From contig NZ_JACDNP010000006.1 in assembly GCF_013839425.1 (NCBI RefSeq), positions 82,038 through 146,037 of the forward strand: a stretch of 64,000 bases of DNA, given 5' to 3'. This document shows, in pieces, positions 44,715 to 52,644 of this stretch. A model generated the notes under the pieces. It was not told the DNA's origin. It searched no databases and worked only from the letters and a program-made list of their open reading frames with translations. Positions within the stretch are counted from its first letter, which is position 1, and the number at the start of each line of letters is the position of its first letter. The DNA comes from Halorhabdus salina (GTDB lineage: Archaea; Halobacteriota; Halobacteria; Halobacteriales; Haloarculaceae). The position numbers and the translations under genes were made by a program.

Positions 44715-44894
44715 TCACTTCGTCGTCATCGAATACAACCGCACTCCGATCACGAAAATTCCAATAATCATTGACAACAATCCCCATCCGTTAATCGAAA
44801 CTCCAGTTAGTTCGAATACGTACGGGTCCAGGAGATTCAATGCGATTCCCACCAAAAAGAGAACCGCACCGACCACTAGCGGTTCCTCAGCCAT
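44715..44894 (-). CDS. 59-residue two-helix membrane peptide
   Basis: This frame (ATG at 44894, TGA at 44717-44715) encodes MAEEPLVVGAVLFLVGIAL, then NLLDPYVFELTGVSINGWG, then LLSMIIGIFVIGVRLYSMTTK. Two hydrophobic helices are separated by a short polar loop. It is AT-rich. Across 176 bases it is divergent from the winged-helix membrane protein gene, and each gene has its own TATA box. The size and form would fit a small membrane regulator, toxin or subunit, but none is shown. Confidence 0.65.
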   Translation of the reverse strand: MAEEPLVVGAVLFLVGIALNLLDPYVFELTGVSINGWGLLSMIIGIFVIGVRLYSMTTK

Positions 44895-45070
44895 TGTGGA
44901 CCACCCGCTTTGTTTGCGTTCTGTACCTCCGCCTCTGAGCCATATTTATTGCCAACATGGCGATTGATGCTTGAACTGCAAGCAAATTATAAAGGGATTT
45001 GAATTTCTCAATAGAGACGTAGACACGCCGAAAACGGACATGGACACCACCGTGTCCAGGTGAGGACAAC
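44895..45070. promoter_or_regulatory. Divergent AT-rich promoter region
   Basis: This 176-base gap holds two TATA-like boxes facing apart: on the minus strand AATAAATAT at 44942-44950, about 50 bases from the 59-residue gene, and on the plus strand ATTATAAAG at 44986-44994, about 80 bases before the ATG at 45071. Both are stronger than those of most neighbours, so the two genes may be controlled together, perhaps by the winged-helix protein itself. Confidence 0.5.
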
Positions 45071-45616
45071 ATGAGTAAATCAACAAACGAGACCGAAATA
45101 TCAGATATTGACCCGTACCTTAAGGAACAAAATGAAGGAATTCTCTATGCTTTTGCAAAGGAAGACAATAGAGTTCTCACAACTCCCGAGATAGAGGAGC
45201 ATGTAGATATAGGTCGAAGACAGGTGGATCGGCGTCTAAAGTCACTTCGAGATAAAGGAATAGTCGGGACTCGAAAGCCGGGTAGAACACGACTATGGTG
45301 GCTTGAGTCGGAAGTAGAGGAACCCGCTTCTGTCCAGTATCCCATCGTGAAATTGATACGTGAGAAATTAAGTTTACAATTTATTGTAATCGGAGTATTA
45401 TTGGGTATTGTTTCAGCTATATTAAGTACGGCGGGAGTCATCGCGAATTCGAATAACATTACGATACTAATGATAGACTCCGGAATGATATTTCATGCAA
45501 CTTTACTGTCCGGTCTGCTTGCAGTAATGTTCTTCATTACGGGCGGGTCAATTGCAGGCACTGTTTGGTTATTCAAATATATGGGTATTGAAATCCGATA
45601 TAAGGGCGAAAGTTGA
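45071..45616 (+). CDS. Winged-helix membrane protein with two C-terminal helices
   Basis: A 181-residue protein. Residues 15-75 form a winged helix (TTPEIEEHVDIGRRQVDRRL and KGIVGTRKPGRTRLWWL, in part), then two or three transmembrane helices fill about residues 95-170 (SLQFIVIGVLLGIVSAIL, MIFHATLLSGLLAVMFFI). A membrane-tied transcription factor is implied. Codon use is AT-rich (many ATA, TTA), unlike the GC-rich genes around it, which points to acquisition from elsewhere. Its partner is the divergent membrane peptide. Confidence 0.72.
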   Translation: MSKSTNETEISDIDPYLKEQNEGILYAFAKEDNRVLTTPEIEEHVDIGRRQVDRRLKSLRDKGIVGTRKPGRTRLWWLESEVEEPASVQYPIVKLIREKLSLQFIVIGVLLGIVSAILSTAGVIANSNNITILMIDSGMIFHATLLSGLLAVMFFITGGSIAGTVWLFKYMGIEIRYKGES

Positions 45617-46166
45617 CGATTTGAAGGCTAACTAAAAATTTTCGCACAACCCGCAAGGGGTCCGTTTCGTCTCGATTTTGCGCAACCGCCTGCGGTGTGT
45701 TTTGAGTAAGTGGCCTTAGCCACACCTCTAAGCGAGAACCTAACCCCCGGGTTGGATTCTCGCGCGGCGATCGCCCCGATCTCTCGACCGGCGAACTCGA
45801 CGAAGTACGTGAGAACGCCCACCGATATATCAGGCGGTCTAGGTGTGGCACAAGATCAGAAACAAGTACCCTCTGACGTTTCGCATCCGCCGAGCGAAGC
45901 GAGGCGGTTCGCTGCGAAGGAGCGAAGCGAGACGCGACCGAAGGGAGCGTCTCGGAAATGCGAACGGCAAAGCCGTGAGCGAAGCGACTGAGCAGATGTT
46001 TTTGGTCCACCGGAAGACTCGGGATACTCGTCTTCCGAGCGTTCGCTCGCTATCGCTCGCGAACACAGCTTTTTGCAAGTCGAGCGAGACCGACGGTCCC
46101 GCTGACCGAGGAAACCCCTCGCAGTAAAAAGGTGATACAGGCGGGCCAACGCGGATATCAACTCTC
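45617..46166. repeat. Gene-free region with hairpin element, copy B
   Basis: About 550 bases without a supported gene. The right half (about 45860-46134) holds the second copy of the hairpin element, read on the minus strand. CGCAGTAAAAAGGTG lies at 46120-46134, TTTTTGCAAG at 46070-46079 and TTTTTGGTCC at 45999-46008, in the same order as the complementary blocks at 26045-26105. Between them is a perfect stem CGGAAGAC/GTCTTCCG (46011-46037) and GAGCGAAGCGAG-type repeats. The left half contains GTGGCCTTAGCCACACCTCT at 45710-45729, similar to a site at 51290. Confidence 0.6.
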
Positions 46167-46193
46167 TCACCCGACTTGTGAACGGTGAGAGTT
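46160..46193 (-). repeat. Terminal hairpin of the second TnpB element
   Basis: AACTCTCTCACC (from 46160) pairs with GGTGAGAGTT (ending 46193) with one unpaired base, around a 12-base loop. The stem lies across the stop codon of the tnpB at 46167 and marks the probable right end of this element. Where IS605-type elements stay active, such ends hold the guide-RNA region. Confidence 0.45.
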
Positions 46194-47414
46194 GTCCGTG
46201 AACTCGGCCTCGAACCCGTTCGGGTAGGCGGTAAATCCGTCATTCGGCGTTATCGTTCCGGACTTCAGGGCGAGTTGACTGTCGCCCGTCCGTCGAGACG
46301 ACTGTTGGCCTCGACGGACGTACCGCAATCCAACGTTCTTGGCTGCGTTGTAGTCTGCATTCGCTGCAGTTCCGCACTGCTGGCATCGGAACTGGTTCCG
46401 CGAGGGACGGTTCTCGTCTCCTGTAAACCCGCACTCGGCACACCGTTTCGACGTGTAGTTGGATTCGACCTGCTTCACCGAGATACCGAGCACTTCGGCC
46501 TTGTACTCGACCTGTTCGTAGAGCGTTCGAAACGCCCATAGATGTCCCCACGACGCGCCGGTGCGCTGACGGATATCGGTTAGATCTTCGAACGCGATCA
46601 CGTCACACCCATACCGACGCGCTTCGTCGACGATCGCTTTCGAAGCGTGATGCAGTACGTCACGGACGTAGCGACGTTGACGACGCCCCCTCTGTGCTAT
46701 TGTCCGATGCGCGCTTCGCGTTCCGGTCTGTTGTAGTTCACCGCGAACCCTCTCGAACTCGTGGAGATTGTGGGTCGACTCCCGCCCGCTGAAAAAGAAC
46801 GCGGTGCTGGTGACAGCCAGGTTTTCGATGCCGAGGTCGACCCCGAGGACCGTCCCGTCCTCGGCGGTGTCCCGTTCAACATCGTTCCTGTGTCGGCGGA
46901 AGCCGAGATGAACAAAGAACTCGCCGTCGCGAGCAGTGAGTGTGCTTTCCGTAACGGCCCATGCGTCCGAGTCGAAATACTGCCGCTGATAGCCATCGTC
47001 AGCGTCTGGTAAGGCGAGCGGGCACCTGATCCGATCTTCCGTCGTGGCTAGGGATACGGTGTCATCATCGAACAGTGTCATGGTCCGAGCGTCGTATGTC
47101 ACCGTCGGAGCTGTGAAGGTGGGCTTTGTAGCTTGCTGTCCCTTCGACTGGCGTTCGATACAGCCGGTGACTGCTTCTGCGGCTTGATGCGTGGCAAGAA
47201 CCGCGTGTTGACTGCCGAGTTTCGTCCGCTCACGCAACGCATCGTAAGCGAGAGACTGCACGGCAGACTTCGTTTGACACACTTCCCAAGCCATGTCCGT
47301 GGCAATCTGACACCCACGCTTCCACTCCGTGATGGTCTCTTCGAGTAGCTCCCGTTGCTCGTCGTCTACTGCGAGACGGGTGATTGATGTCCGACGTACA
47401 TAATCGTCTGCCAC
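46167..47414 (-). CDS. tnpB: Intact TnpB (IS1341-type RNA-guided nuclease)
   Basis: A 415-residue TnpB, the full family length. RuvC residues are LGVDLGIENLAV (first Asp), VIAFEDLTDIR (Glu) and NADYNAAKNVGLR (last Asp), with a zinc ribbon CAECGFTGDENRP and CQQCGTAAN. The N-terminal helical DNA-binding half is complete (KRGCQIATDMAWEV). The gene has no TnpA partner, so it is a solo IS1341-type copy. It lies between a hairpin element and the tRNA-Ile att site. A nuclease directed by an omega RNA from its right end is plausible. Confidence 0.9.
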   Translation of the reverse strand: MADDYVRRTSITRLAVDDEQRELLEETITEWKRGCQIATDMAWEVCQTKSAVQSLAYDALRERTKLGSQHAVLATHQAAEAVTGCIERQSKGQQATKPTFTAPTVTYDARTMTLFDDDTVSLATTEDRIRCPLALPDADDGYQRQYFDSDAWAVTESTLTARDGEFFVHLGFRRHRNDVERDTAEDGTVLGVDLGIENLAVTSTAFFFSGRESTHNLHEFERVRGELQQTGTRSAHRTIAQRGRRQRRYVRDVLHHASKAIVDEARRYGCDVIAFEDLTDIRQRTGASWGHLWAFRTLYEQVEYKAEVLGISVKQVESNYTSKRCAECGFTGDENRPSRNQFRCQQCGTAANADYNAAKNVGLRYVRRGQQSSRRTGDSQLALKSGTITPNDGFTAYPNGFEAEFTDNSHRSQVG

Positions 47415-47561
47415 ACGTTTCGTGGCCTCGTACTAGTATTTAAATGAGTGTGTGAGGTCAGACACTCCAATCTGCTCAACCTGGGTATAGTCAAGGGCTT
47501 ACAGAGTATCTTCCATCGATGAACCTATCGCTACCGCTTATCGGTTAGTTCCGGCAAAAGG

Positions 47562-47584
47562 ATGGGCCAAGCCGGATTTGAACC
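47562..47584 (+). repeat. Second copy of the tRNA-Ile 3' end (att-like repeat)
   Basis: ATGGGCCAAGCCGGATTTGA plus ACC is identical to the last 22 bases of the tRNA-Ile gene and one flanking base (47699-47721). The copies are in direct orientation, 137 bp apart. Such duplication of a tRNA 3' end is the mark left by tyrosine-recombinase integration. Only about 115 bp lie between the copies, with no integrase, so this looks like a remnant or a nested boundary. Confidence 0.75.
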
Positions 47585-47642
47585 ACGCGAAGACGGTCCT
47601 GCTCACTCGCTTCGATCGTTGTGCGGGCTGCGACTTCTCTAC

Positions 47643-47653
47643 TTCAAATCCGG
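47643..47653 (-). repeat. Inverted 11-base copy of the tRNA T-arm between the att repeats
   Basis: TTCAAATCCGG here equals the reverse complement of CCGGATTTGAA in the two flanking direct repeats. Being only 11 bases it could be chance, but its place inside the 115-bp interval makes it worth recording. Confidence 0.4.
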
Positions 47654-47666
47654 TTGGATACAACAT

Positions 47667-47697
47667 TTGCTGCTCGCGAGTTTGCTCGCAGCAAAAC
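47667..47697 (-). terminator. Hairpin downstream of tRNA-Ile
   Basis: TTTGCTGC and GCAGCAAA can pair around an inner GCGAG/CTCGC stem just beyond the 3' end of the tRNA gene. It may end the tRNA transcript or belong to an integration remnant. Confidence 0.4.
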
Positions 47698-47699
47698 CA

Positions 47700-47773
47700 T
47701 GGGCCAAGCCGGATTTGAACCGGCAGCCTCCCGGTTATCAGCCGAGCGCTCAACCTGATTGAGCTATTGGCCC
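47700..47773 (-). tRNA. tRNA-Ile (GAT anticodon)
   Basis: On the minus strand the gene starts GGGCCAATAGCTCAATCAGG and ends GGTTCAAATCCGGCTTGGCC plus CA. The acceptor stem GGGCCAA/TTGGCCC is perfect, the anticodon loop CTGATAA gives GAU, and the T loop is TTCAAAT. The 74-base gene has no intron and no encoded CCA. Its 3' end is duplicated at 47562, showing that this tRNA has served as an integration target. Confidence 0.95.
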
Positions 47774-47853
47774 GAGTGAGCGCATCAGGGCGTACCGGAG
47801 GGCTACCATTAAGCGTTTCTTTTCGGCGGCGCGTCCCCGCCCTCGCCTGGCAC

Positions 47854-48426
47854 TCACTCCCGTCGATCGTCCCGCTCGTCGGTCACGTCGTCGACGTCTT
47901 CCGCCTCGCCGATGTCACGCACGCCGTCCGGACCAGCGCTGCCGGCACCACTTGGTCCGCCGCCGGGACCGCTCGGGCCGGAAGCCCCGCCGATATTGAC
48001 GTCCCCTTCCTGGGGAAACCCACCGACGTAGACCGAGCCAGTGGCAAAGCCACCGGTCTTGCTGTCGATGTAGGGCGTGACGACCCACTTCTTCAGCGCG
48101 ACGCGGACGGGATAGCGCGTCGGTGGGAGGACAAAGACGAATCCGATGACGTCCGTTACGATCCCGGGGGTGAGCAGGAACGCGCCGGCAACCAGCAGGA
48201 GTGCGCCGTCGAGCACCTCGTCGGTCGGTGCCTCGCCCTCGACGAGTTTGCGCTGGATCTTCCGCATCGTATGGCGACCTTCGGCACGGACGAGCATCAG
48301 CCCGACCAGGCCCGTCAGGACGACCAGTGCGATCGTCGGAACGAAACCGATCCAGGTACCGACTCCGACGAGCAACAGCATATCCAGCAGCGGGATCAGG
48401 AGCAACACCGCGATGAGCCGGAGCAT
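47854..48426 (-). CDS. FxsA-family membrane protein
   Basis: A 190-residue membrane protein. The FxsA core is LLLIPLLDMLLLVGVGTWIG, then VVLTGLVGLMLVRAEGR and LLLVAGAFLLTPGIVTDVIG, all classic. The C-terminal 60 residues are Gly- and Asp-rich and soluble. FxsA of bacteria suppresses phage exclusion when overproduced, but the everyday role is unknown. The ATG at 48426 was preferred to one nine codons upstream. Confidence 0.88.
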   Translation of the reverse strand: MLRLIAVLLLIPLLDMLLLVGVGTWIGFVPTIALVVLTGLVGLMLVRAEGRHTMRKIQRKLVEGEAPTDEVLDGALLLVAGAFLLTPGIVTDVIGFVFVLPPTRYPVRVALKKWVVTPYIDSKTGGFATGSVYVGGFPQEGDVNIGGASGPSGPGGGPSGAGSAGPDGVRDIGEAEDVDDVTDERDDRRE

Positions 48427-48528
48427 GCCCGCCCGTACCGGCCGGGGCCCCAAACACTTTTCGAGGCGTGTTCTCCCCTGTTCGGTTCGTCCGCCGGGCT
48501 TAGGTGGATCGAGCCACGGACGTGACGT

Positions 48529-48858
48529 ATGGTTCTTGACTTCGGAGTCAGGACCCAGGATACGCTACTGGCTGAACTGAGGCACGGACTCGAGCGGGCG
48601 CTGGCGCTGCAGACCTGGGTCGCCGACGCCGATGACGGCGTTGTCTCGGAGGCATTCGTTCGTCGACACACGCAATTCGAGTCGGTGACCGCGTTCTGTG
48701 TAGCCTCTCCGTGTGAGGCGGACACGATCGGCGGGCTCCAGCGTCTCGAGGCCGACGAACGCGACGCCTTCATCGACCGGACGACCGATTTCGAGACGTG
48801 GCCGGCGATGAAAGAGAACGCTGCCGTCGAGGATCTCGTGACGCTGCACAACGTTTGA
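48529..48858 (+). CDS. Haloarchaeal hypothetical protein
   Basis: A 109-residue soluble, acidic protein with no motif I know (MVLDFGVRTQDTLLAELRHG start; middle region VTAFCVASPCEADTIGG). The coding character is good and the start is sensible, about 100 bp from the divergent FxsA gene. It ends next to the convergent PiT gene. A helical protein is likely; no function is proposed. Confidence 0.6.
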   Translation: MVLDFGVRTQDTLLAELRHGLERALALQTWVADADDGVVSEAFVRRHTQFESVTAFCVASPCEADTIGGLQRLEADERDAFIDRTTDFETWPAMKENAAVEDLVTLHNV

Positions 48859-50064
48859 TCATCCCAGCCCTGGGACTGCGGCGAGCACGTGATAGAGCGC
48901 GAAACTGATCGCTCCCCCGCCGACCATCGAGACGATCCACGCCCCGACCGTGTAGCCCGTCTTCTTGCCAGAGACCCCGCCTGACCCAGAGGATCGACCG
49001 ACCAGACCGGCACCGACGATGCTGGCGATCATCACTTTGTTGAACGAGATTGGATAACCTAGGACGATCGCCGCCTGCGCGACGAGAAACGCGGGGACGA
49101 ACGCAGCGATCGACCGCTTTGGCCCGAGAGAGGCGTACTCGCGAGCCACGGCCTGGATGAGGCGCGGAGACCTGATCCAGCCGCCGAGGAGGATCCCGAA
49201 CCCGCCGAGGGCGAGCAGGGCGATCGACGGGAGGCCAAGCGCCGACTCGAAGACGGGTTCGAGTGGCCCCGTCGCGAGGCCGACCTGTGAGCCGCCGCTG
49301 GTGAACACGACGACCAGGGCGAGCGCGATCAGCATCCGATTGATCCCGGTCGTCACGTCCTCTTGGAGTTGCCAGTAGGTCGCCGCGAGCACGAGTAGCG
49401 CGAGTGCGAACGCGACGAACACGACGGCGTCGAGCCCGAGGGCAGATGGAACCCCGCCAGCGCGTGCGAGAACGCCGGCCACCGAGCCCTGCTCGCCCCC
49501 AGCAGATGGCAGGAACGACAACTGAACGTTTGCGAGTGCGTACCCGACGCCGCCGGCGAGCAGCGGCACGGTGAGCGTATCCGGGATCCCGTCCGTCAAC
49601 AACAGCCACGCGAGACCGTACGCGAGCACTCCTTCGACGATCGGGATCGCGAACCAGAAGCCCAGGATGCGAGCGTAGGTTCCGACCGCAAACCCGCCTC
49701 CCAGTGCGACGCCGGCGCCGACCGCTGCGCCGGTCACCGTGAACGCCGAGGGGATCGGATACCCGCGGGAGTTCCCGATCGTGATCAGTGTGGCGGCCGT
49801 GAGGAGCGTCGCCGTCGCGGCAAGCGGGGTGATCGTCACGCCGGTCACCAGGCCGTGCCCGATCGTCTCCGAGATGCTCCCACCCTGGGCGACGGCACCG
49901 ATCCCGGCGACGATGCCGACGAGCAGTGCCCCACGGAGCGTCGATAGCGCGTTCGCCCCGACGGCCGGCGCGATCGGTGCGGAGTTGCTGTTGGCGCCGA
50001 CGGTGAATGACATGAAAAGCGACGCGACCAGCGCCACGGCGACGATCCCGATGACCGAGGACAT
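48859..50064 (-). CDS. PiT-family phosphate transporter
   Basis: A 401-residue membrane transporter that takes up inorganic phosphate. The N-terminal FTVGANSNSAPIAPAVGANAL is the PiT repeat signature, where most bacteria have GANDxAN. The second repeat is YPISFNKVMIASIVGAGLVG. About ten helices are present, with VGAGVALGGG-type motifs. The ATG at 50064 (MSSVIGIVAVALV) was chosen; the frame upstream is basic and not membrane-like. Sodium or proton coupling cannot be read. No phoU-like gene is beside it. Confidence 0.88.
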   Translation of the reverse strand: MSSVIGIVAVALVASLFMSFTVGANSNSAPIAPAVGANALSTLRGALLVGIVAGIGAVAQGGSISETIGHGLVTGVTITPLAATATLLTAATLITIGNSRGYPIPSAFTVTGAAVGAGVALGGGFAVGTYARILGFWFAIPIVEGVLAYGLAWLLLTDGIPDTLTVPLLAGGVGYALANVQLSFLPSAGGEQGSVAGVLARAGGVPSALGLDAVVFVAFALALLVLAATYWQLQEDVTTGINRMLIALALVVVFTSGGSQVGLATGPLEPVFESALGLPSIALLALGGFGILLGGWIRSPRLIQAVAREYASLGPKRSIAAFVPAFLVAQAAIVLGYPISFNKVMIASIVGAGLVGRSSGSGGVSGKKTGYTVGAWIVSMVGGGAISFALYHVLAAVPGLG

Positions 50065-50260
50065 CGATGGCTTGCTCGGCCGGTACGGATACACAGTCCT
50101 AAATCGTTCGATCGCGCTCCGTCGAGTCGGGGCTTGTACCCGGTTGGAGGTGGCACGGACGGCCGTCCCGACGGGGGACGTACTCGTTTGTCGACCGACG
50201 GCGGAGCAGGACACCTCGAGTGAAACGAAACGGCCGGACCGACAGGGCGAACAGGCCGCG

Positions 50261-51244
50261 TTACAGTCCGCCGTCGCCGTTGGTCCGCGGTTCGGGATTG
50301 CCCGCCGGCTGTGTGCCGTCGCCCCTGATCTCGGCCTTCAGGTCGGCAAAGCGGGCAATCCGCTCGGCGTGGGCGTTGTGCTGGTGGATCGACTCGTCGT
50401 TGGATTGTTCCATCCGGACGACGGCGTCGTCGTCGATCTCGGGGAAGCGCTCGACGACACCCTCGGCCATCGAACGGACGCAGTCCTCGACGAACTTGGC
50501 GTCTGCGTGGGCCTCGTAGGTCATGTGGTCCTCGTCGGGTCGCTTCGCGAGGTTGTAAATGCGGGCGCTCATCGACTCGCGGGCGACTTCGATGATATCC
50601 CGGAGGTCGACTCCCGGCGATCCCTCGCATTCGACGGCCAACGTCGCGTGCCCGCGCTGGGAGTGACCTGCCTGTGGAACCTCATTCAGGAAGTCCTCGA
50701 CCGTTTCGTCGTCGACCCCGAGATCGAACAGCGTCTCACGGGCTCGCTGTTCGGACATACCCTGCGAACAGGGACAGACGGTCATCCCGGTGACGCGGGC
50801 CCCGATCTCTTCGCGAGTCCCATCCTCGGTCGCTGTCGCGGAGGCGACGATGTCAGCGGTACTCTGGGTCGGTTTGTCCGTGGCGGGCGTCCGACCGCGC
50901 GTCACGTACTCGGCTTCCATGTGCACCTCCGCTTTATCGGTGTAGTCGTGTTTGCTGAGGAGTCGCTCTGCGGCGTCGCCACAGACGTCTTCGACGCGGT
51001 AGTTCGTATGTTCGACGGCCGCTTCCAGGGTTTCGTCGATGACCTCCATGTTCCGACTCATGTCCGCGCCTTTCCGCCAGGTCGGCAGGTCGACGAAGAC
51101 GTCGAACTCGGCCATCAGGACGATCGGGCGGCGATCCTCGCGGTCGATCTGCAACAACTTCTCGACGCCGGTGACGCCGACGCGATTCAGCCCCACGGTG
51201 ACGTCCGGACTGTTGGCCTGTACGTCCGGGAGTTGCTCGCTCAT
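50261..51244 (-). CDS. mptA: GTP cyclohydrolase MptA (FolE2 type)
   Basis: A 327-residue Fe(II)-dependent GTP cyclohydrolase that opens the archaeal folate/methanopterin route; haloarchaea use it for tetrahydrofolate-type cofactors and perhaps for tRNA bases. Visible are the metal-binding [28 protein letters not shown] and [13 protein letters not shown]. The C-terminus [13 protein letters not shown] is also typical. The length fits the family. Start MSEQLPDVQ at 51244. Other folate genes are not in the window. Confidence 0.94.
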   Translation of the reverse strand: MSEQLPDVQANSPDVTVGLNRVGVTGVEKLLQIDREDRRPIVLMAEFDVFVDLPTWRKGADMSRNMEVIDETLEAAVEHTNYRVEDVCGDAAERLLSKHDYTDKAEVHMEAEYVTRGRTPATDKPTQSTADIVASATATEDGTREEIGARVTGMTVCPCSQGMSEQRARETLFDLGVDDETVEDFLNEVPQAGHSQRGHATLAVECEGSPGVDLRDIIEVARESMSARIYNLAKRPDEDHMTYEAHADAKFVEDCVRSMAEGVVERFPEIDDDAVVRMEQSNDESIHQHNAHAERIARFADLKAEIRGDGTQPAGNPEPRTNGDGGL

Positions 51245-51289
51245 TCGCCTCAGCGTACGGTTGAATTGCGGTTAGGGCTTTCGGAAGGG

Positions 51290-51309
51290 GTGGCCTTGGC
51301 CGCGCCTCT
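51290..51309 (+). repeat. Short repeat resembling the one at 45710
   Basis: GTGGCCTTGGCCGCGCCTCT differs at 3 of 20 positions from GTGGCCTTAGCCACACCTCT at 45710-45729. Both lie in intergenic DNA. On the minus strand each encodes RGxAKAT in an open frame, so both may be remnants of one coding end. It is 46 bases upstream of the mptA start on the minus strand. Confidence 0.4.
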
Positions 51310-51405
51310 GACTTTCACCGCACCGGTAGCCTGTCGGTGGACAGCTACATCTCCCACCGCCTTTATCCGACCCGAACGCTGGTCGGGGTGGTCGATCAAC
51401 AGATC

Positions 51406-51783
51406 TCACTCCCGGGCCCACTCGATTGCCCCATCGACGTCCGCCAAGTCGAAGGCTTCGACGGTGATGCCCTCGACATCCACTTTCGTCTTCATCGTTA
51501 GCTGCTTCGTGCCATCAGCGACGACTGCCCAGCGAGCAACGCCGTGGTCGACGCTCGCGAGTGCGGATTGCCGCAGGTTTTCCTGTCCTTCCCTCGAGTA
51601 CGGCTCGCTAGACCGGAGGATCGTCACGTGGGCGTGGGTATCGGGTCGTTCCAGTAGGTCAGTGAACGCTTCGACCATCTTGTCGCTTTCCGGACCAGTC
51701 AACTTCGTCGCTTCCGGGAACTCTCCGATGATAACGCCGTCGTCGACGTAGAACTCCCAATCTGCGCTTTTTTGGGTTGCCAT
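51406..51783 (-). CDS. SpoIIAA/STAS-like domain protein
   Basis: A 125-residue protein with a beta-alpha fold (WEFYVDDGVIIGEFPEAT, then LTGPESDKMVEAFTDLLE and HAHVTILRSSEPYSREGQ) that suits the SpoIIAA-like/STAS group. A conserved Ser that could be phosphorylated is not obvious. The start at 51783 (MATQKSADWE) was chosen from the domain start. The role is unknown; it lies between mptA and a methyltransferase gene on the same strand. Confidence 0.65.
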   Translation of the reverse strand: MATQKSADWEFYVDDGVIIGEFPEATKLTGPESDKMVEAFTDLLERPDTHAHVTILRSSEPYSREGQENLRQSALASVDHGVARWAVVADGTKQLTMKTKVDVEGITVEAFDLADVDGAIEWARE

Positions 51784-51882
51784 GCAGATTTCGATAGCCG
51801 CGAGAGACACATCCCTCGTCCACCCAATGGATGGGGTATTCACGGGGATCGACAGTCAGTCCGCAGTCCCATCCGGCCGTCT

Positions 51883-52563
51883 TCAGGGGACGACGCCGAC
51901 TGTCAACAGCGTGCCGTGCTCGCGAAAGTGTTCGACCATCGCGTCCCGGGAATCCCAGTCCTCAGTCGGGAAGGCCTCGGCGGGCGGAATCTCGACTTCC
52001 TCGTCCGGGATCGCTTCCTGGCCGGCGACGTGAAACCCGGCTTCACGGAAGGCTTCGCGGTACTCCGCCCGCGACCAGCGCGTCATCGGGATGTCGACGT
52101 AGTCGTCCCATTCGGCGGTGTGGGGGTTGTCGGCGACGTAATCGACCGCACAGTAGAACGTGCCGCCGGGTCGGAGGACACGCCGGAGTTCGCCGAGGGC
52201 GGCCACGGGATCGCTCGCGTAGTAGATCGCCTCCATCGAGAAGGCGTGATCGATGCTGTCGGCCTCAAAGGGAAGTGATTCGAAGTCACCCACCAGAAAG
52301 CCCACGCGCGGATCGTCGGTGTAGGTTCGGGCGTTGCGGGCCATTTGTGCGGCTCCGTCAAGCCCGTAGGCGCGACCGGCACCGGCCGCGTCCCGTAGCG
52401 CGCGGGCGGCGTAGCCACTTCCACAGCCCAGATCCAGGACGACGTCGCCGTCCTCGACGGGTATACGTTCGAGCGCGTGTTTGGCGGTGTGCCAGTGACG
52501 CTCCTCCATGCCTTGATCACGGCCGTCTTCGGCCCACTCGTCGAAAGCGTCGCTGACGCTCAT
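51883..52563 (-). CDS. Class I SAM-dependent methyltransferase
   Basis: A 226-residue methyltransferase. The SAM motif I is VVLDLGCGSGYAARAL, motif II/III LVGDFESLPFEADSID and HAFSMEAIYYASDP, and motif post I FGLD-like as AYGLDGAAQMARNA. The C-terminal half (WSRAEYREAFREAGFHV) gives the substrate pocket. The methyl acceptor is unknown. The ATG at 52563 (MSVSDAFDEW) was chosen; the upstream sequence reads through the divergent DUF2391 gene. Confidence 0.9.
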   Translation of the reverse strand: MSVSDAFDEWAEDGRDQGMEERHWHTAKHALERIPVEDGDVVLDLGCGSGYAARALRDAAGAGRAYGLDGAAQMARNARTYTDDPRVGFLVGDFESLPFEADSIDHAFSMEAIYYASDPVAALGELRRVLRPGGTFYCAVDYVADNPHTAEWDDYVDIPMTRWSRAEYREAFREAGFHVAGQEAIPDEEVEIPPAEAFPTEDWDSRDAMVEHFREHGTLLTVGVVP

Positions 52564-52644
52564 AGCTCCCCTCGGGACGGGACGGCCAAAACCGGTTCGT
52601 CTCCGTCCGGAAAGATACAACCGGGTCGCACACCGAGCGTCGGT

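Noticed and set aside
45628..45822. 64-codon minus-strand frame containing FVEFAGREIGAIAARE
   Set aside because: Part of it looks protein-like and may be a gene remnant, but the C-terminal half is unlikely and there is no start signal; kept only as part of the repeat region.
47538..47753. 71-codon minus-strand frame over the tRNA and att repeat
   Set aside because: It overlaps the tRNA-Ile gene itself and has no plausible protein features; it is not an integrase end.
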